This document shows, piece by piece, positions 18,985 to 27,327 of a stretch of 64,000 bases of DNA. A program made the position numbers and the translations under genes. The notes under the pieces are model-generated. The model was not told the origin of the DNA. It ran no database searches and was given only the letters and a program-made list of their open reading frames with translations. The first letter of the stretch is position 1. Each line of letters opens with the position of its first letter. The DNA is taken from positions 2,976,001-3,040,000 of the forward strand of contig OZ244777.1 of the NCBI GenBank assembly GCA_965219495.1, in the 5' to 3' direction. This stretch comes from CAZPXZ01 sp965219495. GTDB taxonomy: Bacteria; Pseudomonadota; Alphaproteobacteria; Rhodobacterales; CAZPXZ01.

Positions 18985-19345
18985 GGAGAATTGGTCGTCG
19001 ACCTGCGCCGGGGCGCCGCCGGCCGGCATGGCCTCGCTGTTCACGGACGCCGCCGGGGCCTGTGCGCTGTGGCCGTTCGGCTTGTCGAGGAATTGCACCT
19101 TTTGGCCGGGCACGACCAGGATCTCGGTCGAGAACCGGTCGGAGTCCTCGCTGTCCTTCTTCCAGCGCCGGGTCTGGAGCTTGCCCTCGGCGTGGACCAG
19201 GCGGCACTTGCGGGGTGGCGCTCCAGCATTTCGATGAGGCCGTCCTGGAAGCTCACGACCCGCTGCTACTCGGTGCGGTCGACCTTCTCGCCGGACTGCT
19301 TGTTGATGTAAGACTCGTCGGTCGCGATGCTGAGGTTGGCGACGC
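18985..19345 (-). pseudogene. ssb: Single-stranded DNA-binding protein relic
   Basis: Reading the minus strand from 19345 gives VANLSIATDESYINKQSGEKVDRTE, then a TAG at 19268-19266 where SSB has the Trp of RTEWHRV, then QRVVSFQDGLIEML. A frameshift near 19215 follows, and the next frame reads RLVHAEGKLQTRRWKKDS, then DRFSTEILVVPGQKVQFLD. These are the core strands of the SSB OB fold. The start and the acidic DDDIPF-type tail are not recognisable. It is a dead gene, perhaps left from a phage or plasmid, at the beginning of the second accessory region. Confidence 0.75.
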
Positions 19346-19485
19346 GACGATCTATGGGGAATTCTGCAATTGTGTGTCTAAATATTGTTTTATAACAACG
19401 TTTTACGAGATGCTTCAAGCGCCTCTGAACTGCTCACGATGAAAATCAACACTAATGCAACACGGCTGTCCTGGCGTAGTATACG

Positions 19486-19848
19486 TCATGATCCAGCGCA
19501 TGCCTGGCGCCCGGAGGACGCCCGTGCGCGTCGCGCGACCGCCGCCAGACCGTTCTTCGCGACCAGCGTCAGGAGCTTCAGCGCCGCGCCGCGCGGCCGC
19601 TTCTCGCCCCGCTCCCACTGGTTCACCAGACCCGTCGTCACGTTGAGGTAGCGGGCGAACACCGCCTGGCTCGCATTCTCCCTCAGCCGGATTTCGCGAA
19701 TCCTCTCCGGCGCCATGTCCTCGACCGGCGTCAGGCACATCTCGTCGAAGACCTTCATTGTCCGCTTTGACATGACGCCCGCTTCCGTCATGCCGAGCGC
19801 GGTCTCATGCACCGCCGCCAGCACCTCGCTCTCATACTGCTTGGCCAT
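19486..19848 (-). CDS. HigA/XRE-type antitoxin
   Basis: This 120-residue DNA-binding protein has a helix-turn-helix at roughly residues 56-90 (ENASQAVFARYLNVTTGLVNQWERGEKRP). It resembles the HigA/NadS type of antitoxin regulator that follows a RelE-like toxin gene. The N-terminal part contains MSKRTMKVFDEMCLTPVEDMAPERIREIR, also typical. The start at 19848 overlaps the toxin end by 17 bases, so the two are translated together. Expected role: neutralise the toxin and repress the operon. It is intact even though the toxin looks truncated. Confidence 0.75.
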   Translation of the reverse strand: MAKQYESEVLAAVHETALGMTEAGVMSKRTMKVFDEMCLTPVEDMAPERIREIRLRENASQAVFARYLNVTTGLVNQWERGEKRPRGAALKLLTLVAKNGLAAVARRARASSGRQACAGS

Positions 19849-20212
19849 CGCAGCTCATCTCGCCAATTGTCCCGTTCGCCAGCATCGCCCCCAGTCCGAG
19901 GACGTCCAGCCCGAGCATCTCGTCTGCCAGGGACCGCAACGCCCTGACATCGTTGCGCCGAAGGTTCTCCCGATCGCTCTTCGCCAACCCATGGACAAAG
20001 AACGCGCGCTCGCCCTTCGCATTGCAAACCACGTCCCATTCACCAGCCGCCTTACACCTGTACATACTGAAGACCATCGGCATCTTGTGCCTGTCCTGCC
20101 GGAACTGGTCCAGCGGGAAACGTTCCGGGTCTGTCCCCTCGATTGGACAAGCCCTTTTCCAAGCCTTCTGTTTTCGATCATCTTTGTCAGACATGCAGAG
20201 CCTCTTATCCAT
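19832..20212 (-). CDS. RelE-family toxin, N-terminal half apparently replaced
   Basis: The frame encodes 126 residues. From about residue 66 the protein reads KGERAFFVHGLAKSDRENL, then LADEMLGLD and MLANGTIGEM. This matches the C-terminal half of small RelE/HigB-type toxins (DUF1044 group). The expected N-terminal core (a GGG-KQRVAR-GQG-SGG stretch) is missing and residues 1-60 are unlike the family. I infer a 5' truncation joined to unrelated sequence, so toxicity may be lost. A different annotation as a small unknown protein is possible. Confidence 0.55.
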   Translation of the reverse strand: MDKRLCMSDKDDRKQKAWKRACPIEGTDPERFPLDQFRQDRHKMPMVFSMYRCKAAGEWDVVCNAKGERAFFVHGLAKSDRENLRRNDVRALRSLADEMLGLDVLGLGAMLANGTIGEMSCDGQAV

Positions 20213-20759
20213 TCACCATGTCATTGCGCACGTGACCGTGAACTCATCATTCGGCGATTCACCATCATTGAACTAGCTGCGAAATGCGCAAGAGGCTTTC
20301 AAGCTACTCCCACACTCCGCACCAACCAAACCCACCGCACGGCGACGAAGCCGTTGTTCCGGCGGGTTCCGATATAATTTTCTCACGTGCACGGTTTAAT
20401 CGTTTGTTTGTAAGTCGTCTTGGGATTTCTCGAAATCGTCTTGTTCGAGACGGGTCGACCCGTTTTCGGGTTCTTGCGCACCGTGCGAAAACCTTTGCTC
20501 TTGTTTCAGCGATTTGCCATGTCGAAGGCCTCCATGTGGTATGACGGATTCGGCGTTTCGTACGACATGTAGAAAAGACGGCCGGAAGCACTGGTGAGAA
20601 AAACATGACCTTCAGACAGGCCCCAAATCCAGGCGATGATATTTGCGTCCGAACGTCCGATTCTCGCAAATCCGCGTTGGAGATCTAATGATTTGCCAGT
20701 GCTGATCTGTTTGGAGATGATCGAAGCGATCGCGACAAGCATGCCGGACACATGCATTC
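20213..20759. other. Stretch without a supported gene between the toxin pair and the DUF3800 relic
   Basis: Overlapping short frames occur on both strands without recognisable motifs. The DUF3800 frame stays open to 20685 but family resemblance ends near the cysteine-rich CMCPAC motif at about 20760. Confidence 0.4.
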
Positions 20760-21200
20760 CTCTGCGGGCCTCTTGAAATGCACGAGCCCGTGGATCACTC
20801 CGCCTTCCGCATCAAAGCGGGTCGCAATCCGGTCGAAGTAGCGCGTATCGCCGTGTTCATGGCGCCTCCATACGGTCCACGCCAATAGATCTGCAATCTG
20901 GATCAGGCGTGAAGCACCCGAATCTACGAACAGGGGTACTTCGGCAAGATTGCGAAGGTTGCCCCATCGTGTACTTTCGTCGCGGAAGTGTCGAGCCAGT
21001 CCTTGGAGCGTCTCCTCATAGTGTGACTTGTCCATGATGACCAAACCGCGATGCTGTTTGTCTTCTCGGTTCCACATCCGTGCCAGGAACAGGTTGAACC
21101 GATTGCAAATCTCTTCAAATGCGCGTTTCACGGGGTCGTCGGGCGAGACAGCTTGTTTGTCTACTACTACCGCGAAAGCTTTGACGCTCCAGTATCTCGC
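20760..21200 (-). pseudogene. DUF3800 protein, 5'-truncated
   Basis: The minus-strand frame reads KAFAVVVDKQAVSP, then FEEICNRFNLFLAR, LVIMDKSHYEETLQGLARHFR, then WGNLRNLAEVPLFVDSGASRLIQIADLLAWTVWRR and an end near CMCPACLSR. This is the middle and C-terminal part of DUF3800, an RNase H-like family found in mobile and defence regions. The usual N-terminal FIDESGD motif is absent. Upstream of about 21200 the sequence becomes an ADP-ribosylglycohydrolase fragment in another frame. A fortuitous ATG at 21227 keeps 180 codons open, so a truncated product could still be made. Confidence 0.7.
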
Positions 21201-21455
21201 CCACGGTCCGCGAGAGATCGTAACCATACGTCTGTTCTATCGTCCGGCGGATGCGACCGGCTCCTTCGCCTTGAAACGCGATCCAGATAGAGTGCACGGT
21301 CGCCCGTGCCCCCTTGATCCCCTCCGGATGATCGTGCGTGATGGCGGATACGCCGTCGGCGGCGATCAGCGCCTCTTCGAGCAGTCGGTTTTGGTCAGGT
21401 AAGCGGCAGGAGACACCCGCATGGCAGCGCCGATGGCCTCCTCAGGATCCCGCCT
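21190..21455 (-). pseudogene. ADP-ribosylglycohydrolase internal fragment
   Basis: Reading the minus strand from 21455 gives DPEEAIGAAMRVSPAAYLT. After a frameshift near 21400 it gives NRLLEEALIAADGVSAITHDHPEGIKGA, then AFQGEGAGRIRRTIEQTYGYDLSRTV. MRVSP and THDHPEGIKGA are signature segments of the DraG/ADP-ribosylglycohydrolase family, which removes ADP-ribose from proteins. Both ends of the gene are missing, and its right part is fused to the truncated DUF3800 gene. It is a dead fragment. Confidence 0.75.
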
Positions 21456-21509
21456 TGCTGGGCACCGGCGAGGCAACTATGGTGCCGATCAATTGGGCCA
21501 TCTCGGGAA

Positions 21510-22322
21510 GTGTGGGCAGTGGTTAGCTTCGAACAAGCTTGCAGTGATACTGAAAGAGCCGCCGAGGCGGCACGGAAATCCGCCGCCGGCGTGGTCTCGC
21601 AGGCCCGTGCGCTGGCGAAAGCCGCCAAGACCGGCAACATAGCAAGCATCAAGCGCTGCCAGGAGAAGTTGAATGAAGCTCTGATAGCGCTCCAGCAAGA
21701 GGTTTCGAACGCTGGTTCGAGCTGGCCGTTCTCGGACGAAAAAGAACAGCGGCTGTTCGGCGATCAATATGTCGATGCACTCAAGGCCGCTGCAGTCGCA
21801 AAGGGTTTGAAAATTCATGAGCGGGACGGGCTCTTGATTTCCTATCCTTCTATCGTACGGATACTTCCGGCCGAACGTGCGGTTCGAATAGACAAGAAAA
21901 GAATACCCACAGCAAGGCCATCGCATCTTGTTGACCTTCTGCTCGCGAATCAGAAAAAATCGAGCGGTTTCTCTCCGCAACGATTTCTTGAATCTTTGTA
22001 TGCCGTTTACGCCGATGTTGTAAGTGGAGCATTTTCAGACCTATTGTCAGCGAGCAGCGAACGCGTTGTGCCCCTGGCCAGGATCTACAAACTGATGACG
22101 GCTCTTCCCGGTGCCGCCCGCGACTACGATCGCAGTGATTTCGCCCGCGACCTGTACATCCTGGAATCGAACGGGCCTCGCCGCACCAGAAATGGCGCCA
22201 TGGTCTCGTTATCGTCTTCGACCGGAGCCAGGAAGCGCTCGAGCAACCTGTTCTCCTTCATTGGGCCGAACGGCGATAACGCTGAGTACTACGGAATTCG
22301 ATTTAGCGAGAGCGAACGATGA
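21510..22322 (+). CDS. Unknown protein, first gene of BREX-like ATPase/helicase operon
   Basis: The protein has about 270 residues; the start is GTG 21510 or GTG 21519. Residues 5-75 are alanine- and glutamate-rich and should form a helical, probably coiled-coil, region. Next comes WPFSDEKEQRLFGDQYVDALK, then a compact part (ERDGLLISYPSIVRILPAERAVRIDKKRI) that looks like beta strands. RPSHLVDLLLANQKKS and RFLESLYAVYADV are helical again. I recall the same kind of protein ahead of BREX ATP-binding proteins in other genomes but know no function. It overlaps the next start as ATGA. It may be the scaffold or DNA-contacting partner of the ATPase pair; this is a guess. Confidence 0.75.
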   Translation: MWAVVSFEQACSDTERAAEAARKSAAGVVSQARALAKAAKTGNIASIKRCQEKLNEALIALQQEVSNAGSSWPFSDEKEQRLFGDQYVDALKAAAVAKGLKIHERDGLLISYPSIVRILPAERAVRIDKKRIPTARPSHLVDLLLANQKKSSGFSPQRFLESLYAVYADVVSGAFSDLLSASSERVVPLARIYKLMTALPGAARDYDRSDFARDLYILESNGPRRTRNGAMVSLSSSTGARKRSSNLFSFIGPNGDNAEYYGIRFSESER

Positions 22323-23278
22323 CCAACGCGATCCCGGTAGCCGACTGGTTGAGCCATATAGACCGAGAGTATCTGTCAACGTTTATCAAGGACGGGGGCG
22401 CTGCCGTGAAGTTCGCCGTAAGCGCCGAGGAGCGAAGGCAGGTTCTCGTCGAGGAGTTGAAGGCACGTTGCAAAGAACGTGAACACCTGTTTGTGGTGTT
22501 GGATGCGGTCACAAGTCGGGTCCACATGCCGCAGGACGTTTTTTTCGGACTTGCGTCGCAGACCGATTGGCGGCTCCTCGCACGCCGCGTGGTCTTGCGT
22601 CTGCTCGCGGAGAAGGCCTATCGCGTCGATGGTATCGATCCGAACGGCACGGTTAACATCATCGACGCTGTCGCTGACGCCAACGGCATCGAATCGCAGT
22701 CCGTTCTCATCGAATTGCGACCGGCCCTGGAGCACGAAGTCACCAAGAACGCAAATATGACCAGGGCCTTTCGGGTGGCCATGACCCATCTCTGCCTCTT
22801 CGAGAGGGAGAGCGCGGCGCCGGAAGAGTATGCCGGGCAACCGCTGCTGGACTGGCTGACTGGCGCCAACACGCGGATCGGTAACGTCAAGCCGTTCCAG
22901 ATCCACACGCCCATCAATCGCACGACGGCGCGCTATTTCATTGAATCGGCCCTCTATTGGGTACGTCACGCGGGATATTCCGGTACCGTTATTCTTCTGG
23001 ACAATACTCGTGTAACCGTGTCTCGCAATCCGAAGGACGGGATGCGGTACTACACGCGGGCGATGACCATGGATCACTACGAGCTGCTTCGGGAGCTTAT
23101 AGATGACGTGGACCGGTTGTCGGGGTCGCTGTTGGTAACGCTGACGGACTACGCGTTCGTCGACGAGCAATCGGCGAGAGGGTGGGCCATCTACCCCGCT
23201 CTGCGCACCAGGGTGATGGACGATGTTCGGGACCGAAACTTGGCTAATCCGGTGGCCGCCCTCGTGCGGCTTTCTTAG
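22319..23278 (+). CDS. BREX-type ATP-binding-domain protein lacking a Walker A motif
   Basis: The 319-residue protein begins near WLSHIDREYLSTFIKDGGAAVKFAV, an N-terminus I associate with proteins annotated as BREX system ATP-binding domain proteins. It continues LDAVTSRVHMPQDVFFGLASQTDWRLLARR. It later shows QPLLDWLTGANTR, TARYFIESALYWVRHAGYSGTVILLDNTRV (the position of Walker B, with LLDN in place of LLDE) and LLVTLTDYAFVDE. It ends in the family-like IYPALRTRVMDDVRD. No GxxxxGKS/T sequence is present anywhere, so it probably cannot hydrolyse ATP alone. It sits 12 bases ahead of the intact ATPase, which suggests a catalytic/non-catalytic pair. Confidence 0.8.
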   Translation: MTNAIPVADWLSHIDREYLSTFIKDGGAAVKFAVSAEERRQVLVEELKARCKEREHLFVVLDAVTSRVHMPQDVFFGLASQTDWRLLARRVVLRLLAEKAYRVDGIDPNGTVNIIDAVADANGIESQSVLIELRPALEHEVTKNANMTRAFRVAMTHLCLFERESAAPEEYAGQPLLDWLTGANTRIGNVKPFQIHTPINRTTARYFIESALYWVRHAGYSGTVILLDNTRVTVSRNPKDGMRYYTRAMTMDHYELLRELIDDVDRLSGSLLVTLTDYAFVDEQSARGWAIYPALRTRVMDDVRDRNLANPVAALVRLS

Positions 23279-23290
23279 AAGGCGGATCGC

Positions 23291-24565
23291 ATGGCATTTC
23301 GCATTGACGGAAAACTCAAGGCCCGGCTGGCGGTGGAAGCCTTGCGCAATGGCGTGCCCAACAGGGAAGCCGTGCGGGAATTGGGGTGCAAGCAACCGCG
23401 GGCCGAAGAGCGGTTTATCAAAATGTTGAATGGGGTGGCGGACACCCACGACCGGGCGGCGGGCTCTCCGGGAATGCTGGTTTCCGGAGATTTCGGCTCG
23501 GGCAAGTCACATCTTCTCGCGCACCTGGAGCATCTCGCTCTCTCCCGAAACTTCGTTTGCAGCAGGGTTGCGATAAGCAAGGAGACCCCCCTCTACGATC
23601 TCGGGAAGGTGTTTATGTCGGCCATGGAGAACGGCCGAATTCCCAACCGGCGCGGACGATTTATCGAAGAGCTCGCGCTGTCCATGAAACCAGAATTTAG
23701 GCAGTACACGGATTTTTCTCACTGGGCCGACAGCGCCGCCTCCAACGGCCTTTTGAGCATGATCTTTCCCGCAAGCCGGGTCGTGCACGAACGATCGGGA
23801 GATCTGGAGCTCATTAGCGAGATCGAATCCTTTTGGGCGGGTGACCGCATACTGATTTCCAAGATTCGGAACGGACTGAGACAGATCGATCAGTCGCAAT
23901 ATTACAAGTTTCGTGCGCCGAAAGCCGCCGACCTTCCACCGCAGCGATTGCGATTCGCCGTCGAATTGATCAAGAGCGTCGGCTACCGGGGTTGGGTCGT
24001 ACTTCTCGACGAAGTTGAGTTGATTGGCTCATATTCGATATTGCAGCGTGGTCGTTCGTACGCGGAGATAGCGCGGTGGATGGGGTTCGCAGAGGGAGAA
24101 AGTTACCCCGGCCTGATCATGGTCGGCGCAGTTACCGAGGACTTTGCCTCCGCCATCATCAGCCCAGACGGACAGAAGAGGGACGGCGACTACGTTCGAC
24201 CGAAATTGGAACAGAGCGCGAGATATGGCGCTCTCGGAGCGCTCGCCGAGAGGGGTATGCGGCTGCTGGAGCAGGACTGTCTGGCTCTGGAACCTCCCAG
24301 CGACGAAGATGTGAAGGCGACCGTCGAAACGTTACACGGCTTGTACAGAAGAGCCTATGATTGGGAGCCGCCGGCGCATGAAGCAACAGCCGGGGGAGCG
24401 GGATTTCAAGGACGTATGCGTTACAAGGTCCGAGCCGCTATTAACGAGTGGGACCTCTGCCGCCTGTATTCGGACTACCGGCCTGATACCGAGATGGAAG
24501 ACTTCACCACTCCGTATGAAGAGAACACCGATCTGGAGCACGAAACCAGGGGCGAGCAGGAGTAG
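23291..24565 (+). CDS. BrxD-like P-loop ATPase (DUF2791)
   Basis: This 424-residue protein resembles BrxD/DUF2791, the ATPase of some BREX systems, and the ATPase of the Shango defence system. It opens LAVEALRNGVPNREAVRELGC, a short helical leader typical of the family. Then come Walker A GDFGSGKSHLLAHLEHLA, and Walker B WVVLLDEVELIG near residue 240 with a catalytic glutamate. A MVGAVTEDFASAII sensor-like strand follows, and a helical C-terminal part. In BREX systems BrxD works together with a helicase, and here a helicase gene follows 35 bases downstream. No methyltransferase (PglX) or phosphatase (PglZ) gene is near. Confidence 0.85.
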   Translation: MAFRIDGKLKARLAVEALRNGVPNREAVRELGCKQPRAEERFIKMLNGVADTHDRAAGSPGMLVSGDFGSGKSHLLAHLEHLALSRNFVCSRVAISKETPLYDLGKVFMSAMENGRIPNRRGRFIEELALSMKPEFRQYTDFSHWADSAASNGLLSMIFPASRVVHERSGDLELISEIESFWAGDRILISKIRNGLRQIDQSQYYKFRAPKAADLPPQRLRFAVELIKSVGYRGWVVLLDEVELIGSYSILQRGRSYAEIARWMGFAEGESYPGLIMVGAVTEDFASAIISPDGQKRDGDYVRPKLEQSARYGALGALAERGMRLLEQDCLALEPPSDEDVKATVETLHGLYRRAYDWEPPAHEATAGGAGFQGRMRYKVRAAINEWDLCRLYSDYRPDTEMEDFTTPYEENTDLEHETRGEQE

Positions 24566-24600
24566 AGTCCGCGCGATTCGGGTTCGGGCGAGGCTTTCAC

Positions 24601-26685
24601 GTGCCCATTCCCTTCGACGACATGCGTGAAGGTGAAGAGGTCGACGTTATCGGATGGCTGCGGTTTGTCCGATCACGGGGCGGCCGATGCATTCGCGCTG
24701 GTCTGTTCGAGACCTCGGTGCGTGGTGAGCCTTTGGGGTTCAGCTTCGTCCGAGGAGAGTTCCAGGGTTCTACGGGTGAGCGCGCGCTGTCGCCTTTGGC
24801 AGAATCCTTGTTCCGATCGTGCACGGCGTCGCCGACCTTGCTGTTCGGCCTTGCGGAGGAAATACCCTCGCGGACGTTGCACGCCCTAAACCTCGGCGTG
24901 CCCTTTTGTCGCGTTCGTCCGGCATCGGCGGAGCTCGAGGGCGTTGTGTCAGGCGGGCCACCGGATAGCCTTGACCCCCAGATGCTCTGGGCGAACGGGT
25001 CCCCCAATCCGCAATCGGCCGCGAGCGAGGTTCTCGGCCAGATCGTGCATTGGGACAACCCGTTTGAGCCGCTGGAGCGGGCTGCCAAGGGTTTGGCGGA
25101 AGCGTTTACTGACCCTCGGGTCCAAGCGTCGACGGAAATCCCCGGGCTGAGGACGGTAATCTCGTTGCCGCCGCGCACCGAGAATACTGGAAGACAGGCA
25201 ACCGAGGACGCCACACCCCCCGCAGCCACGCCCACGGAAGGTTCGCGAGACTACGCGGGAACCGACTTGGCCGAGCGGCTGTGGGCGGTGCTGGCGGTGC
25301 CCGGAACCGATCAGCCCTCCGGCCTGCCGGATACGCGACTGGAGTGGCCCGCCGACCTTATGCCGTTCCAGCGCGATGGCGTCCGCGCCCTGATCAAGAT
25401 GGACCGGTTGCTCCTGTCGGACGACATGGGCCTGGGCAAGACAGTGCAGACCGTCGCAGCGCTGCGGATACTCAGAGCACGTGGAGAGATCGGGTCATGC
25501 CTCGTAGTGGCCCCGTCGAGCGTGCTCGACCAGTGGCGGCAGGAGCTCGCGCGATGGGCGCCGGAACTTAGCGCGATCATCGTCCGCGGAGCAGCGGATG
25601 ATCGAGGCTGGCAGTGGAGAGCCGAAAAAGAGGTTACGCTGGTCAGCTACGATGTTCTGCGTCAGGACGCGGGATTTCTCGCGAGGCTCCATGCTTCGAG
25701 GAAAGCGTGGAGCGTGGTCGTGCTCGATGAAGCCCAGAAAATCAAGAATCGCAACGACACGAGCGAGGCCGCGAAGAATATCCGGAGGCTGCGATCGTGG
25801 GCTCTGACAGGCACGCCCATCGAGAACGACGAGGAGGAATTGGCCTCCATCATGGAGTTCGTCGATCACGATGAGGAAATGCCGCGCAAACACTATCGTC
25901 CCGGCGCGGCGTTGCTCCTGCGACACCGTGAATTGCAGCTCCGGCGCAAGAAGGGCGACGTGCTTCACGATCTTCCGCCCAAACTGGAGACTAGCCTGAC
26001 GATCCCCCTGCGCCGGGATCAGCGGGAGAGCTACGAAAAGGCCGAGCGCGAGGGGATCGTCTATCTGAGGTCTCTTGGGGCAGAAGTCGGAATCCAGCAC
26101 GTGTTGGAGCTGATTACCCGTCTGAAGCAAATCTGTAATGCCGACCCCAGAACGGGAGCATCCAGCAAGCTGGACGATATCGAGGACAGACTGTGGACAT
26201 TGACGGCTCAGGGCCACAAGGCACTGATATTCTCTCAGTACACGAGCGACTCGTCGGGTGTGGCGGCGGCGGCAAAGCACCTGCGGGCATTCAATCCGCT
26301 GACCCTGACAGGCGATATACCGGCGGACAGGCGCTCGGATCTTATCAATCAATTCAAGACCGGGAAGATTCACAAGGCGCTGATCATATCGTTGCGGGCA
26401 GGCGGCCTCGGACTCAATTTGCAAGAAGCATCCTACGTGTTCCATCTTGACCGCTGGTGGAACCCGGCCGTGGAGCGGCAGGCCGAGGATCGGACGCACC
26501 GCTTGGGCCAGACAGTCAAGGTGAACGTGATCAAGTACAGCTGCGAGGATACCATCGAAGAGCGCATCGACAGGATCCTTCGACGAAAGCAGGCGTTGTT
26601 CGATCGGCTGGTCGATGACGTGTCAATGGACCTTTCGAACCAAATGAACCGCAAAGAACTTCTAGAGTTGTTCGGCCTGGGTTAG
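24601..26685 (+). CDS. SNF2-family helicase, fourth gene of the BREX-like operon
   Basis: This 694-residue SNF2-type DNA translocase starts at GTG 24601 after a gggcgagg sequence. Residues 1-240 are a separate N-terminal part without recognised motifs. The ATPase core follows: LMPFQRDGVRALI (Q-motif region), DDMGLGKT (motif I), VVAPSSVLDQW (Ia), VVLDEAQKIKN (II, DEAQ), ALTGTPIEN (III), ALIFSQYTS (IV), SLRAGGLGLNLQEAS (V) and AEDRTHRLGQ (VI). All catalytic motifs are intact. No nuclease motif was found. It likely acts on DNA together with the two ATPase-fold proteins encoded upstream. Confidence 0.92.
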   Translation: MPIPFDDMREGEEVDVIGWLRFVRSRGGRCIRAGLFETSVRGEPLGFSFVRGEFQGSTGERALSPLAESLFRSCTASPTLLFGLAEEIPSRTLHALNLGVPFCRVRPASAELEGVVSGGPPDSLDPQMLWANGSPNPQSAASEVLGQIVHWDNPFEPLERAAKGLAEAFTDPRVQASTEIPGLRTVISLPPRTENTGRQATEDATPPAATPTEGSRDYAGTDLAERLWAVLAVPGTDQPSGLPDTRLEWPADLMPFQRDGVRALIKMDRLLLSDDMGLGKTVQTVAALRILRARGEIGSCLVVAPSSVLDQWRQELARWAPELSAIIVRGAADDRGWQWRAEKEVTLVSYDVLRQDAGFLARLHASRKAWSVVVLDEAQKIKNRNDTSEAAKNIRRLRSWALTGTPIENDEEELASIMEFVDHDEEMPRKHYRPGAALLLRHRELQLRRKKGDVLHDLPPKLETSLTIPLRRDQRESYEKAEREGIVYLRSLGAEVGIQHVLELITRLKQICNADPRTGASSKLDDIEDRLWTLTAQGHKALIFSQYTSDSSGVAAAAKHLRAFNPLTLTGDIPADRRSDLINQFKTGKIHKALIISLRAGGLGLNLQEASYVFHLDRWWNPAVERQAEDRTHRLGQTVKVNVIKYSCEDTIEERIDRILRRKQALFDRLVDDVSMDLSNQMNRKELLELFGLG

Positions 26686-27327
26686 CCGAAATGGTCCCGA
26701 TTACCGGCGAAAGAGGGTTGACACCGAATTCCAGGGAAGCCTCTACCCGACTCCATGCGAGGATACAGGCAATCTTCCGCCATGAGGAGGGGCTCCGGCC
26801 AAGGCCGGGGCGCATTCCGGCGGCTTTGGCTCGGCAGGGCGCGGCCGCGCGGCGCGGATGCCCCGACGCGGCTGGTCCCGGGAATTGTCTCGCTCGGCCC
26901 TCTGCAGCGCCGGTCCAGTACAGATTGGCGGAAAGGATTGCGAGAGCGACCGTTCAAGCGAAGCCACCCCTGCCGCCCAACAAAAATGGAGGTTCGCAAA
27001 GCATCCGTTCGGGTCGGATGACAATCGAAGTGGCTTCTGAATCTTGGTCAAGTCTTTTCTGATTAATTGTCAATTTCACCAGAACTTCGCAGTCAATAGT
27101 CGCTGGCAGCGAAAGGCCGTCCGCGAGTTGTGAAACTGCTGTTGGTATTGCGGGAGAATTCTGGGTATGAGAACGCGTTGGCAGGATAAGATCGCATGAC
27201 CATGAACCATTGGAACCGGTCCAGAACGGCGCTCAGGGAAGTCTCGTCTTCACTCGCGTTTCAACAGCGGCTGCAAGGCGCGAGACGGATATTCGCTAAC
27301 CGTCTGACATGATTGGATGCATTCGTG
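26686..27327. other. Intergenic region after the BREX-like operon
   Basis: About 640 bases without a supported gene. Frames open for 80-120 codons on both strands overlap each other and are rich in R, P and A. No tRNA or obvious direct repeat that would mark an insertion junction was found. Confidence 0.45.

Noticed and set aside
26691..27062. 123-codon frame directly after the SNF2 helicase as a fifth operon gene
   Set aside because: Low-complexity R/P/A-rich sequence with competing frames on both strands and no ribosome-binding site.
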